Part shown: one piece after another, positions 14,119 through 23,074 of the stretch | Position numbering within the stretch: position 1 is the first letter of the stretch | Layout: each line of letters opens with the position of its first letter | Assembly: GCA_964567485.1 (NCBI GenBank) | Contig: CAZMMX010000017.1 | Coordinates: forward strand, 7,252-71,251 | DNA: 64,000 nucleotides | Direction: 5' to 3' | Source: UBA1413 sp964567485 | GTDB lineage: Bacteria; Bacteroidota; Bacteroidia; Bacteroidales; Prolixibacteraceae | Made by a program: the position numbers and the translations under genes | The notes under the pieces: generated by a model | The model's input: the letters and a program-made list of their open reading frames with translations, nothing else | The model's database searches: none | What the model was told of the DNA's origin: nothing

Positions 14119-16069
14119 TCCTGTCCAGTTGTTTCAGGTTGGAAGTGATGATTCCCAGGTCGTTCCCAATCTTGTAATCCTTGGCATAAAGGATATTCAG
14201 TTGGTGGATACGTTCTGGGGCAAGGGCTTCATTGCTGAAGAGCATACCAGGGTGAAGGATTCCCTTTTTGAGAGGTGGCAGTCCCGAATTTTCGATGTTC
14301 CCGGGGATATAGCCTACCAGGGAGTATCTCCCGGTGATGACCCTGACCAGGTTGGTGACCATTTTTTTCTTGCGGAGGGTGAACCAGATCAGCAGGGGAG
14401 AGATCAGCAGCAGCAGGGCAGCCGCTGCCAGGTCGAGGCTTCTCTTGGCCTGGCGGTTGTTCCTTCGGGTGATGGCGTTGATGTTGACCAGATAAAGGTC
14501 TCCGGCAGTGTGAATCGAATTGCTCCCGATGATGCTCATGCTCTCAGGAGGCGCAATCTTATAGTCCACGTCGAGTCCTGAAAGGTCGAGCATGGCACGG
14601 ATGATGTTTCCCGAACCCAGGTTTTCGGCACAGAAGATGATCTCCTCGATGCGGTTGATCCTGATGATTTCCTTCATTTGGTCCACGGTGCCCAGGACAT
14701 CGGGGTGGTTTTCGCCGGAATCCAGGGCGATGTAACCGGTATAAACCGGCTTGACGGGGAGCTGCATGAGGAGTTCCCTGACGCGGGCCACCTCCCCGGG
14801 GTCCCCGGCGATGGCAATGCGTTTGGGCCTGTCGATGTCGAGTTCAAACCCTGGAATACGCCATCTGCTGAAGAGCAGTCGCAACAAAGGCAACAGCAGC
14901 ATGGCCCAGGTGGCCCCGATCAGAATCATCACCCGTGAAAAACGGAGTTCTTCGCTGATCAGGGAGTAGACGATCAGCAAGGCCACGGTACCCCAGAAAA
15001 TTCCCCTGATGATCCTGAAGAGGCTGACGGGTTTCCGGTAGCCTCCCGAAAAGCGGATTCCTGCCAGCCAGAATAGAATGTAGGCCGGGACTACCCATTT
15101 CAGGTATACTGCGGGGTAATAACCTGGTTCAAACATGGCCCTTTCCCATAAGGGAAGTAACAGCGCAAAGCCGCCGAACAGTACCAGGGCATCGAGCAGG
15201 AGCAGGTAAACCTTGTGAAAAAGGCGCTGGGCCACGGCAACAGATGCCCTGACCCATACCGCCAGGTGAATGAGCAGGGAGAAGACCCGGGCATTTCCCG
15301 AAGAGAAATGCTTACGCGCAAAAATCACCATGGCCGAGTAAAAAACTCTGACATAGTGGATCGAGTCCTTTTTGGTGCTCTCTCCCTTGTAGTGGATGAT
15401 GGTGGTGCCGGGGAAATAGTAGTTTTTATATCCCTGTTGCAGAATTCTGTAACTTAAATCGATATCCTCGCCGTACATAAAGAAGGCCTCATCGAGGAGT
15501 CCTGTTTTTTCGAGGGTTTCCCTGCGCAGGAGCATGAAGGCGCCACAGAGGACATCTACAGGACTGGTGGAATTTTCATCGAGATAGGAGAGGTGGTATT
15601 TCCCGAACTTCCGGGAACGGGGAAAGAGTTTTGACAGGCCGAAGATCCTATAAAAAGCGACCCAGGGTGTGGGAAGCCCCCTCTTTGATTCGGGGAGGAA
15701 TCTTCCCTTGCCGTCGATCATCTTCACCCCCAGTCCCCCTGCGTCGGGATGTTCTTCCATGAAGGCCACCACCCTGGAAAAGGTATCTTCCTCGACCACG
15801 GTGTCGGGATTGAGGAGAAGGATGAATTCTCCCGTTGAGAGTCTCACGGCCTGGTTGTTGGCGGCGGAGTAGCCCACATTACGGTTGTTTTCGATCAGGG
15901 TGACTTCCGGAAATTTCTCCCTGACCATGGGACATGAGCCGTCGACCGAAGCGTTGTCGACCACAAAGAGTTCGCATTCCATGCCTTCAGAGGCTTTCAT
16001 CGCTGCATGGAGGCACTGCTCGAGGAAAGGCCTGACATTGTAATTGACAATGATCACTGACAGCTTCAT
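14105..16069 (-). CDS. fusion: family 2 glycosyltransferase plus membrane sugar-transferase-like half
   Basis: A 654-residue inner-membrane protein. Residues of about 1-230 form a rhamnosyltransferase-like GT2 domain with VIIVNYN, VVDNASVDGS, NVGYSAANNQ, LLNPDTVV and the acceptor-site GEDIDLSYR. At about 265-410 there are several membrane segments. At about 425-550 comes a nucleotide-binding-like region (KRIAIAGDPGEVARV). The C-terminus, RRNNRQAKRSLDLAAAALLLL with GRYSLVGYIPG, resembles the start of polyprenyl-phosphate sugar transferases, but the catalytic core looks reduced. It probably contributes to surface polysaccharide or lipid-linked glycan assembly. It lies seven bases behind recR. 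Confidence 0.85.
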   Translation of the reverse strand: MKLSVIIVNYNVRPFLEQCLHAAMKASEGMECELFVVDNASVDGSCPMVREKFPEVTLIENNRNVGYSAANNQAVRLSTGEFILLLNPDTVVEEDTFSRVVAFMEEHPDAGGLGVKMIDGKGRFLPESKRGLPTPWVAFYRIFGLSKLFPRSRKFGKYHLSYLDENSTSPVDVLCGAFMLLRRETLEKTGLLDEAFFMYGEDIDLSYRILQQGYKNYYFPGTTIIHYKGESTKKDSIHYVRVFYSAMVIFARKHFSSGNARVFSLLIHLAVWVRASVAVAQRLFHKVYLLLLDALVLFGGFALLLPLWERAMFEPGYYPAVYLKWVVPAYILFWLAGIRFSGGYRKPVSLFRIIRGIFWGTVALLIVYSLISEELRFSRVMILIGATWAMLLLPLLRLLFSRWRIPGFELDIDRPKRIAIAGDPGEVARVRELLMQLPVKPVYTGYIALDSGENHPDVLGTVDQMKEIIRINRIEEIIFCAENLGSGNIIRAMLDLSGLDVDYKIAPPESMSIIGSNSIHTAGDLYLVNINAITRRNNRQAKRSLDLAAAALLLLISPLLIWFTLRKKKMVTNLVRVITGRYSLVGYIPGNIENSGLPPLKKGILHPGMLFSNEALAPERIHQLNILYAKDYKIGNDLGIITSNLKQLDRNAEE

Positions 16070-16075
16070 GCCTTT

Positions 16076-16699
16076 TTATTTAAGGCTTTTCTCAAATTCT
16101 GTCCGGTGCAGGATCGATCGGCCCAGGGTGATTTCATCGGTATATTCCAGGTCGTCACCGATGGAAATGCCGCGTGCCAGGGTGGTGACGGCAACGCCCA
16201 GGGGTTTCAGTTTCCTGAAAATGTAAAAGTTCGTGGTATCGCCTTCCATCGTGGTGGGAAGGGCTAGGATGACCTCGGCAACAGAACCCGTCTCGACCCT
16301 GTGGAGCAGCGACCCGATTTCCAGATCAGAAGGGGAAATACCATCCATGGGGGAGATGATGCCCCCCAGAACATGGTAAAGCCCGCTGAACTGATGGGTA
16401 TTCTCGATGGCCATGACATCGCGGATGTTTTCCACTACGCAGACGACGGTTTCGTCGCGTGAAGTATTGTTGCAGATGTCGCAGATGTCAGTGTCGGAAA
16501 TATTATGGCAGATGCGGCAGTGCATGATCTCGTTACGCAACCTGATGAGGGCGTTGCCGAACTGAACCACCTCCTCTTTTTCCTGCCGCAACAGGTGGAG
16601 CACCAGCCTGAGTGCGCTCTTTTTCCCGATTCCGGGAAGCCGGGCAAACTCGTTGACTGCATTCTCCAGCAGCTTGGAAGGAAACCTGTCGGGTGCCAT
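16076..16699 (-). CDS. recR: recombination mediator RecR
   Basis: A DNA-binding protein that works with RecF and RecO to load RecA on gapped DNA. At 207 residues it matches the family. Visible parts are the helix-hairpin-helix (LPGIGKKSALRL), a four-cysteine zinc finger (CRIC...CDIC), and the Toprim domain from VVCVVENIRDVMAIE to a closing GISIGDDLEYTDEITL. It sits 11 bases behind purA and just ahead of the fused glycosyltransferase, in one minus-strand run from spoT onward. Confidence 0.96.
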   Translation of the reverse strand: MAPDRFPSKLLENAVNEFARLPGIGKKSALRLVLHLLRQEKEEVVQFGNALIRLRNEIMHCRICHNISDTDICDICNNTSRDETVVCVVENIRDVMAIENTHQFSGLYHVLGGIISPMDGISPSDLEIGSLLHRVETGSVAEVILALPTTMEGDTTNFYIFRKLKPLGVAVTTLARGISIGDDLEYTDEITLGRSILHRTEFEKSLK

Positions 16700-16710
16700 G
16701 GCCGGTGTTC

Positions 16711-18003
16711 TTATATCTGTCGTGTGCGGATGGTTTGGTCCCGGTTGGGGCCCACCGATGCGATAGTGACCGGCACGCCGGTTTCGTCTTCAATAAAGCG
16801 GATGTAGTGGGTCAGCTCCTGTGGAAAATCAGTGGCTTTTTTGATGTCGGTCAGAGAAGTGTTCCATCCGGGGAGTTCCACATATACCGGTTTTACGCGG
16901 TCATTCAGCTCGAAAGGAAAGGATTCTGTCACTTCGCCGTCAATTTCGTACCCGACGCACACTTTTAGAATTTCGAAATGGTCGAGGACATCGGCTTTCA
17001 TCATGATCATTTCTGTGACTCCGTTGAGCATGATGGAGTATTTGAGGGCGACCAGGTCAAGCCATCCGCAACGGCGGGGTCTGCCTGTTGTGGATCCGAA
17101 TTCGTTACCGGCTATCCTGATACTGTTGCCGGTTTCATCTTTCAGCTCAGTGGGAAAGGGACCGCTTCCCACGCGGGTGCAATAGGCCTTGAATATCCCC
17201 AACACCCTGCCTATGCGGGATGGAGCGATGCCCAGTCCGGTGCAGGCACCGGCACATATCGTATTCGATGAGGTGACATAGGGATAGGATCCGAAGTCGA
17301 TGTCAAGCAGGGTGCCCTGGGCTCCTTCCGCCAGTACCGATTTCCCGGCATCCAACATTTCGTTGATGTAGTTCTCACTATCGATCAGGGGAAAGGACTT
17401 AAGTATTTCCAGCCCTTCAAACCACTCTTTCTCACAGGCTTCAAAGGCCTCCTCAAAGTCGTAATGGTAGAAATCGCGGAGCAGATTCTTGTGGTTTTCG
17501 ATTCGGGAGGTGTACTTCTCTTCGAAATCGAAAAGCATATCGCCCACACGAAGGCCTTCCCTGCCGATCTTGTCACGGTAGGTGGGGCCTATTCCCTTCA
17601 GGGTAGAGCCGATTTTGGTTTCTCCCTTTGATTGTTCCGACGCCATGTCGAGCAGCCGGTGAGTGGGGAGAATCAGATGGGCCTTCCTGGAAATCAGCAG
17701 GTTGTTGGTAAAGGGGAACCCTTTGGCCGTTAGTGATTCGATCTCTTTTTTGAAGACGATAGGGTCGATGACCACGCCGTTGCCAATGATGTTGATTTTG
17801 TTCTCCCTGAACACGCCACTGGGAATGGTGTGCAATACTTGTTTGATGTTGTTGAATTCCAGGGTGTGGCCGGCGTTGGGCCCTCCCTGGAACCGGGCTA
17901 TGATGTCGTACCCGGGAGTCAGTACGTCCACTACTTTCCCTTTGCCCTCGTCACCCCATTGCAGGCCGAGCAGTACATCTGCTTTCATTTTCATTTCTGT
18001 CAT
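16711..18003 (-). CDS. purA: adenylosuccinate synthetase
   Basis: First committed step of AMP synthesis: joins aspartate to IMP using GTP. The 430 residues are standard. Motifs are the GTP/IMP start LGLQWGDEGKGK, the GGPNAGHT loop, and TTGRPRRCGWLD near the IMP site. The chosen start is the ATG at 18003 (MTEMKMKADVLLG); ATGs two and four codons further in are possible. It is followed closely by recR and preceded by the Fur-family gene, an order (spoT-fur-purA) known in the phylum. Confidence 0.97.
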   Translation of the reverse strand: MTEMKMKADVLLGLQWGDEGKGKVVDVLTPGYDIIARFQGGPNAGHTLEFNNIKQVLHTIPSGVFRENKINIIGNGVVIDPIVFKKEIESLTAKGFPFTNNLLISRKAHLILPTHRLLDMASEQSKGETKIGSTLKGIGPTYRDKIGREGLRVGDMLFDFEEKYTSRIENHKNLLRDFYHYDFEEAFEACEKEWFEGLEILKSFPLIDSENYINEMLDAGKSVLAEGAQGTLLDIDFGSYPYVTSSNTICAGACTGLGIAPSRIGRVLGIFKAYCTRVGSGPFPTELKDETGNSIRIAGNEFGSTTGRPRRCGWLDLVALKYSIMLNGVTEMIMMKADVLDHFEILKVCVGYEIDGEVTESFPFELNDRVKPVYVELPGWNTSLTDIKKATDFPQELTHYIRFIEDETGVPVTIASVGPNRDQTIRTRQI

Positions 18004-18087
18004 AAAATGTTTTGTTGTTCCATGGTGAACCCTCCGGGAGCGTCCTTTACTCCTGGCGGTTAAAAGTAGTAAATTTTCACGGCCGAT

Positions 18088-18531
18088 TTACCGTTTTTTG
18101 CCCTGATGGCCGTAAATGTAAAGTGAATGGTGCGACAGCTGAAAATTGTTCTTCTGACAGGCATCTTCAATGATTTCCCTGATTCGGGAGTCATGGAACT
18201 CAAAAACCTGGCCTGTGTTCATGTCGATCATGTGATCATGCTGGAGATTGGCAATGGCCTTTTCAAACTGTGCGATATTCTTGCCGAACTGGTGCTTCAC
18301 CAGCAGCTTGCAGTCGAGCAGCAGGTCAATGGTGTTGTAAAGGGTGGCCCTGCTGACCCTGTAGTTCTTGTTCTTCATCGAAATGTAGAGCGACTCCACA
18401 TCGAAATGGCCTTCGCGCGAATAGATCTCATCCACAATGGCAAACCTCTCGGGAGTCTTCCGGTGCCCTTTCGATTCGAGATACTCCGTAAACATGGTCC
18501 TGACGGCTTCCCTGGTTTTCTGGCTATTCAT
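18088..18531 (-). CDS. Fur family transcriptional regulator without CxxC zinc sites
   Basis: A 147-residue metal-dependent repressor. The N-terminal winged helix contains KTPERFAIVDEIYS and the recognition helix YRVSRATLYNTIDLL. The dimerisation domain has the regulatory HDH motif (LQHDHMID). The structural zinc cysteines are absent: the usual CxxCG after HDH is replaced by DMNTGQ, and the C-terminus (YIYGHQGKKR) lacks the second pair. It probably still binds a regulatory metal, but Fur, Zur or PerR function cannot be assigned. It lies between spoT and purA. Confidence 0.88.
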   Translation of the reverse strand: MNSQKTREAVRTMFTEYLESKGHRKTPERFAIVDEIYSREGHFDVESLYISMKNKNYRVSRATLYNTIDLLLDCKLLVKHQFGKNIAQFEKAIANLQHDHMIDMNTGQVFEFHDSRIREIIEDACQKNNFQLSHHSLYIYGHQGKKR

Positions 18532-18590
18532 ACTTAAACCAATTTTAAATAGCTTTCAAAAATAGAATATTTTTCGATATGTGGGTATGG

Positions 18591-20825
18591 TCAGTCGTTC
18601 AGGTTTTCGACGCGGGTGACTTTGTCGATGCCCTTTATTTTTCGCAGTTCCCTGATCAGGGTAGAGAGGTCTTCGGTATTATGGATATAGAGGAAAAGGT
18701 CACCTTCGAAGAGGCCGTCGCGGGTGTCGAATTTGACCGACCGCATATTGATGCTGTGAAGTTTGGAGATGATGGTAGTGATATCATTGACCAGGCCGAT
18801 ACGGTCGAATCCTGAAAGGTGGAGGCGGCAGAGGTAGGAGAGTTTTTTGAATTTCATCCATTCTGCGGCGATGATCATATGGGCCTGGCTGGCTGCCAGT
18901 CTTTCCACCTTGGGACAGCTTCTTTTATGAATGATCACATGGTCTCCCGAGCTGATGTAACCGATCACGTCGTCACCGGGGATGGGATTGCAGCATTTGG
19001 CCAGGCTGTAGGCGATTTTGTCGGGAGTCTCTTTAAGCAGGAAAGGTTTCTGCTTGTCGATTTTCGCTGCTGGTTCCCCGTCGGGTTCCTCCTCGAGGAT
19101 GGTCTCGGCACCCTTTCCTTTGCCCCGGAAAGTGATGTTCCAGTATTTTACGAATTTATTCTTGGACTTCAGGGAGAGCACTTTGCCGATGTCGTCGAGC
19201 TTGACAATGCCCATTCCAACTTCGGAGTAGAGTTGCTCCTTATTGTTCATGTTGTAGTGGTCGACTATTTTTTTGATCGTATTGGCCACCAGAGGAGCAT
19301 TGTGGTTGCGGATGGCTTCTTCGACCATTTCGCGTCCTCTTTCAAGGTGGCTGTGGTTTTCATCGCGAAGGGCATCCTTGATTTTGCTGCGGGCTTTGGC
19401 CGTGGTGGCATAGGAAAGCCACAGCTGTTGGGGGACCTGGTTTTCGGAGGTGAGGATTTCCACCTGATCGCCGTTTTGGAGGACATGCCCCGGGTGGACC
19501 AGTTTCTGGTTGATCTTGGCCCCGATGCACTTGTTTCCGAGGTTGGTATGGATCTCGTAGGCCACGTCGATAACTGTGGAATTCTTGGGGAGTTGGATGG
19601 TTTTTCCCTTGGGGGTGAAGACCACGATTTCCGAGGCAAAGAGGTCGAGTTTGAATTCGTCGAGGAACTCAAAAGCATCATATTCCGAATTGGCAAGGTG
19701 GTCGCGGATACGTTCTATCCAACGGTCGAGTTCATTCTCGGTGGTTGCGGAATCCTTGTACCTGTAATGGGCGGCAAAGCCGTACTCGGCAATCTGATCC
19801 ATTCTTTCGGTGCGGATCTGCACTTCCACCCATTTCCCCTGGGGCCCCATCACGGTCACATGCAACGACTCGTACCCATTGGCCCGGGGCATGGTAATCC
19901 AGTCACGTATTCTGTCGGGTTTCGGCGGATAGATGTCGGTGACCAGCGAGAGCACTTCAAAACACTGCCTCTTTTCGGAAATCCCGGATTTGGCCTTAAG
20001 GATAATTCTGATGGCCAGCAGGTCATAGACCTCGTCGAAGGTCACCCCCTTGGTGTGCATTTTGGTCCAGATCGAGAACATCGATTTCAGCCGGTGGGTC
20101 ACCGTGCATTCGATACCTTCTCCGGCAAGCCGCTGCCTGATGGGGGTAATGAACTCATTGACCAGGTAGTTCCTCTTCTCCTCCTGGTCATGTAGCTGAT
20201 AGAGCAGGTGGTTGTAATCTTCGGGGTGTTTGAACTTAAAACTGAGTTCTTCGAGTTCGTTTTTGATGGCATACAGTCCCAGGCGGTGGGCCAGGGGAGC
20301 GTAGAGATAGAGGGTTTCCCCCGCTACCTTGAGTTGCTTGAGGGGCTGGAGCGATTCCAGGGTGCGCATGTTGTGGAGCCTGTCGGCCAGTTTGATCAGG
20401 ATGACCCTGACATCATCACTCAGGGTCATGATCATTTTCTTCAGGGTCAGCGCCTGACGCGTGTCCATCTCCCCCGATAGTTTGGTGAGCCCATCGACGA
20501 TGCGCGAAACGTTCTCGCCGAAGAGGTTGCGGATATCCTCCACGGTATAGTCGGTATCTTCCACGACGTCGTGAAGAATTGCCGCAATCACCGAGGTGGC
20601 TCCCAGTCCCAGGTCACGGGCTACCGTGGTGGCTACGGCAATGGGATGGATGATGTAGGGTTCCCCCGATTTCCGCCTGATCCCGTCATGGGCGGTATTG
20701 GCGAAAAAAAAGGCTTTGTCGACCTTTTCCATCCGCTCATTATCGAACCGCTTGACGATTTCTCTTTTCAGGTCGTCATAGCAGTCGTTGATCTGGCGTA
20801 TTTCCGCTTTTGTAAACAATGACAT
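18591..20825 (-). CDS. spoT: bifunctional (p)ppGpp synthetase/hydrolase
   Basis: Makes and degrades the alarmone (p)ppGpp. In 744 residues the order is standard. The HD hydrolase domain has HDVVEDT at residues 85-91. The synthetase domain has GYESLHVTV and VEVQIRTERMD. A TGS domain follows (VFTPKGKTIQLPKNSTVIDVAYEIH), and a C-terminal ACT domain begins around LHLSGFDRIGLVNDITT. The hydrolase motif is intact, so SpoT/Rel rather than RelA. I start at ATG 20825 (MSLFTKAEIRQ), which overlaps the end of gmhB by 50 bases; the frame extends 16 codons further but without similarity. Divergent codon use is not apparent. Confidence 0.95.
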   Translation of the reverse strand: MSLFTKAEIRQINDCYDDLKREIVKRFDNERMEKVDKAFFFANTAHDGIRRKSGEPYIIHPIAVATTVARDLGLGATSVIAAILHDVVEDTDYTVEDIRNLFGENVSRIVDGLTKLSGEMDTRQALTLKKMIMTLSDDVRVILIKLADRLHNMRTLESLQPLKQLKVAGETLYLYAPLAHRLGLYAIKNELEELSFKFKHPEDYNHLLYQLHDQEEKRNYLVNEFITPIRQRLAGEGIECTVTHRLKSMFSIWTKMHTKGVTFDEVYDLLAIRIILKAKSGISEKRQCFEVLSLVTDIYPPKPDRIRDWITMPRANGYESLHVTVMGPQGKWVEVQIRTERMDQIAEYGFAAHYRYKDSATTENELDRWIERIRDHLANSEYDAFEFLDEFKLDLFASEIVVFTPKGKTIQLPKNSTVIDVAYEIHTNLGNKCIGAKINQKLVHPGHVLQNGDQVEILTSENQVPQQLWLSYATTAKARSKIKDALRDENHSHLERGREMVEEAIRNHNAPLVANTIKKIVDHYNMNNKEQLYSEVGMGIVKLDDIGKVLSLKSKNKFVKYWNITFRGKGKGAETILEEEPDGEPAAKIDKQKPFLLKETPDKIAYSLAKCCNPIPGDDVIGYISSGDHVIIHKRSCPKVERLAASQAHMIIAAEWMKFKKLSYLCRLHLSGFDRIGLVNDITTIISKLHSINMRSVKFDTRDGLFEGDLFLYIHNTEDLSTLIRELRKIKGIDKVTRVENLND

Positions 20826-21297
20826 TTTCGAAAGTAACCTTACCTGTTTCCCTGACCAGCCAGTTGGTGCCAATACCGGCGTTCAAACCGGCTTCTATGT
20901 CGCTCATTTTGTCGCCGATAAGAACCGACGCTGCGCGGTCGACATTGTATTTCTCCGACAGTCCCAGGATCATTCCCGGCCGGGGCTTCCGGCACGGGCA
21001 CTCCCCTGAGATGGCGGGGTAGTGCGGGCACCAGACCACTTCTGTGATGATAATTCCCTTTTTTCTGAACTGTGCCGTCATCCAGTGGTGAAGCATCACA
21101 ACGTCCTCTTCGCGGTAGTATCCCCTGGCAATTCCTGCCTGGTTGGACACTACAAAAATAAGATATCCTTTGGAGTAAAATTCACCGACCAGTTGAAAAA
21201 TACCCTCTCTGAATTCAAAATCCTCAATCCTGTAGAGATAGTGTTTTTCGACATTGATGGTGCCGTCGCGGTCCAGGAATAGGGCTTTTTTTTGCAT
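20776..21297 (-). CDS. gmhB: D-glycero-beta-D-manno-heptose-1,7-bisphosphate 7-phosphatase
   Basis: A HAD-family phosphatase of 173 residues in the ADP-heptose pathway for lipopolysaccharide core. Motifs are the nucleophile LFLDRDGTIN, motif II VVSNQAGIARG, and IGDKMSDIEAG as motif IV. The zinc loop CPHYPAISGECPCRKP, typical of GmhB, is intact. The start is ATG 21297. It follows gmhA by seven bases and overlaps spoT. hldE/rfaE is not in the window. Confidence 0.94.
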   Translation of the reverse strand: MQKKALFLDRDGTINVEKHYLYRIEDFEFREGIFQLVGEFYSKGYLIFVVSNQAGIARGYYREEDVVMLHHWMTAQFRKKGIIITEVVWCPHYPAISGECPCRKPRPGMILGLSEKYNVDRAASVLIGDKMSDIEAGLNAGIGTNWLVRETGKVTFENVIVYKSGNTPDQRLL

Positions 21298-21304
21298 GGT
21301 TGGG

Positions 21305-21895
21305 TTATGGTGCCGGGGTGACGGGGAAGATCCGGGATTCCACCTCTTCGCAAATGATGTGTCCCAGCAGCATATGGGCTTCCTGGATCCGTGGGGTGTC
21401 GGCCGAGGGAATGCGCAGGATAATATCGGCCAGGGGAAGGAGAAGTCCGCCACTTTCGCCGGTGAAGGCGATGGTGTGGATTCCCTCCTTTCTGGCATAT
21501 TCGGCAGCTCTGACGATATTGGCGGAAGTGCCCGAAGTGGAGAGGAGCACCAGCACGTCGCCGGGGTGGGCGGCCCCTTCCAGATAACGGGCGTAGGAAT
21601 AGCTATAGTCGTAATCGTTGGAGACTGCCGTAAGGAAGGGGATGTTGATATTGATGGCTTCGGCGTTCAGGGCTCTGCGATTCAGGTAAAACTTACCCGA
21701 CAGTTCAGCGGCCAGGTGCTGGGCATCGGCGGCACTTCCTCCGTTTCCGCAGAAGAGCACCCTTTTCCCTTCACTGAGGGTCCTGATCATCAGGTCAGCC
21801 GCCTGGTCAACCTGTTCCATAAGGTGGGCATCCCCGGCCATTTTACTCTTCAGGGCAATGGATTCCCTGATGGTTTCTGTGGTTTTATTTTGCAT
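21305..21895 (-). CDS. gmhA: phosphoheptose isomerase
   Basis: Converts sedoheptulose 7-phosphate to D-glycero-D-manno-heptose 7-phosphate. It is a SIS-domain protein of 196 residues, with CGNGGSAADAQHLAAEL near residue 50 and LLSTSGTSANI near 115 as the two phosphosugar-binding signatures. A C-terminal HMLLGHIICEEVE carries the histidine/glutamate of the active site. ATG 21895 is preferred over a TTG two codons upstream. It overlaps the glycosyltransferase before it by 11 bases, so the heptose genes and that transferase form one coupled unit. Confidence 0.95.
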   Translation of the reverse strand: MQNKTTETIRESIALKSKMAGDAHLMEQVDQAADLMIRTLSEGKRVLFCGNGGSAADAQHLAAELSGKFYLNRRALNAEAININIPFLTAVSNDYDYSYSYARYLEGAAHPGDVLVLLSTSGTSANIVRAAEYARKEGIHTIAFTGESGGLLLPLADIILRIPSADTPRIQEAHMLLGHIICEEVESRIFPVTPAP

Positions 21896-23027
21896 GGTCA
21901 ATTTCGTTCATGAGTTCATAGAAAAGGCGGGTAAAGCGGTTCCATGAAAAACGCTCCCTGTCGGCCGCCACGTTTTTTTCAAATTCCTCCTTTCGGTTTT
22001 GGGTGAAAAAACCGGACAGAGCCGAGGCTATCTCCTTAGGATCGGGCGAACAAACGTACCCGCAGCGGCCATGGGGGACTATTTCCGCCAGTCCGCCGAC
22101 ATCGGTGACCAACATGGGTTTGCCAAAGTGATAGGCGACCTGGGTGACTCCGCTTTGGGTGGCGGTTTTATAGGGTTGCACGACAATATCGGCCGCATTG
22201 AAAAAGTTTTCCACTTGCTGGTGAGGGATGTAACGGTTGTGGAAGATCACCCTGGTTTCCAGTCCCGCCGCGGTCACCTGTTTGAAAAAGGCCTCTTCGT
22301 TGGAGTAGAATTCACCGGCAACGATGAGATTCACGGGGAGTTCCCTCATTTCGGGATACGCCATGGCATCGATGACCAGGTCCAAACCCTTGTATTCACG
22401 CACCAGTCCGAAGAATAGCATGTAGCGGGAATCGCTGCTGAGGTGGAGGCGTGCAAGAGCTTCCTCGCGGGGAAAGATTTTTCCATAGTGGTCATAGATG
22501 GGATGAGGCCCATACCTTCGGGGGATGTTCCTGTCGAAACCGTCGAGGTCGGCCAGGACGTTTTGCGACATGACCACCATACCCTGGCAGGAATTGATGA
22601 ACAGGGAAGTAAGCAGCCTGTCGCCGGGTTTTCGTTCGTGAGGGATGATGTTGTCGGCCAGGCCGATCACTGTGGTGTGCCGGTTCCGGCGGATGATCCA
22701 TGCCATCGTGGCCAGCGCAGGCCCCATAAAGGGAATCCAGAACCGGGAAATCACCAGGTCGGGTTTCATTTTTTTGATAACCCTGCCGCTCCTGACCCAC
22801 GAAAGGGGGTTGACCGAGTTGATCAACCTTTTAATGGTCAGCCCTTCAGGGGGAGGGTCGTCGGTGTATTGGGTTTTCCCGGGAAAGAGAAAACCGGGGT
22901 ACTGGAGGGTGAAAGTCACCAGGGTCACCTCATGTCCTTCCCTCTGTAATTCCAGAGCCAGCCGCTCATTCAATGCAGCAATTCCTCCCCTGTAGGGATG
23001 TGCGGGTCCTGTGATGACAATCCTCAT
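21885..23027 (-). CDS. family 4 glycosyltransferase
   Basis: A GT-B glycosyltransferase of 380 residues. The N-terminal acceptor half begins RIVITGPAHPYRGGIAALN. The C-terminal GT4 donor half has LFFGLVREYKGLDLVIDA, FFNAADIVVQPYKTATQSG and the conserved GKPMLVTDVGGLAEIV. No signal or membrane segment is present. Coupling to gmhA and gmhB by overlap suggests it adds a sugar during lipopolysaccharide or surface glycan assembly, perhaps a heptose; the donor cannot be read from the sequence. Confidence 0.9.
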   Translation of the reverse strand: MRIVITGPAHPYRGGIAALNERLALELQREGHEVTLVTFTLQYPGFLFPGKTQYTDDPPPEGLTIKRLINSVNPLSWVRSGRVIKKMKPDLVISRFWIPFMGPALATMAWIIRRNRHTTVIGLADNIIPHERKPGDRLLTSLFINSCQGMVVMSQNVLADLDGFDRNIPRRYGPHPIYDHYGKIFPREEALARLHLSSDSRYMLFFGLVREYKGLDLVIDAMAYPEMRELPVNLIVAGEFYSNEEAFFKQVTAAGLETRVIFHNRYIPHQQVENFFNAADIVVQPYKTATQSGVTQVAYHFGKPMLVTDVGGLAEIVPHGRCGYVCSPDPKEIASALSGFFTQNRKEEFEKNVAADRERFSWNRFTRLFYELMNEIDHAK

Positions 23028-23074
23028 TTCCGGGTATTCACAATTTGGGGACTAATGTACCAAATGATTCCCAA

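Noticed and set aside
18819..20195. 458-codon open frame antisense to spoT
   Set aside because: Its translation has no domain and it mirrors a clear spoT gene; long antisense frames arise from codon bias.
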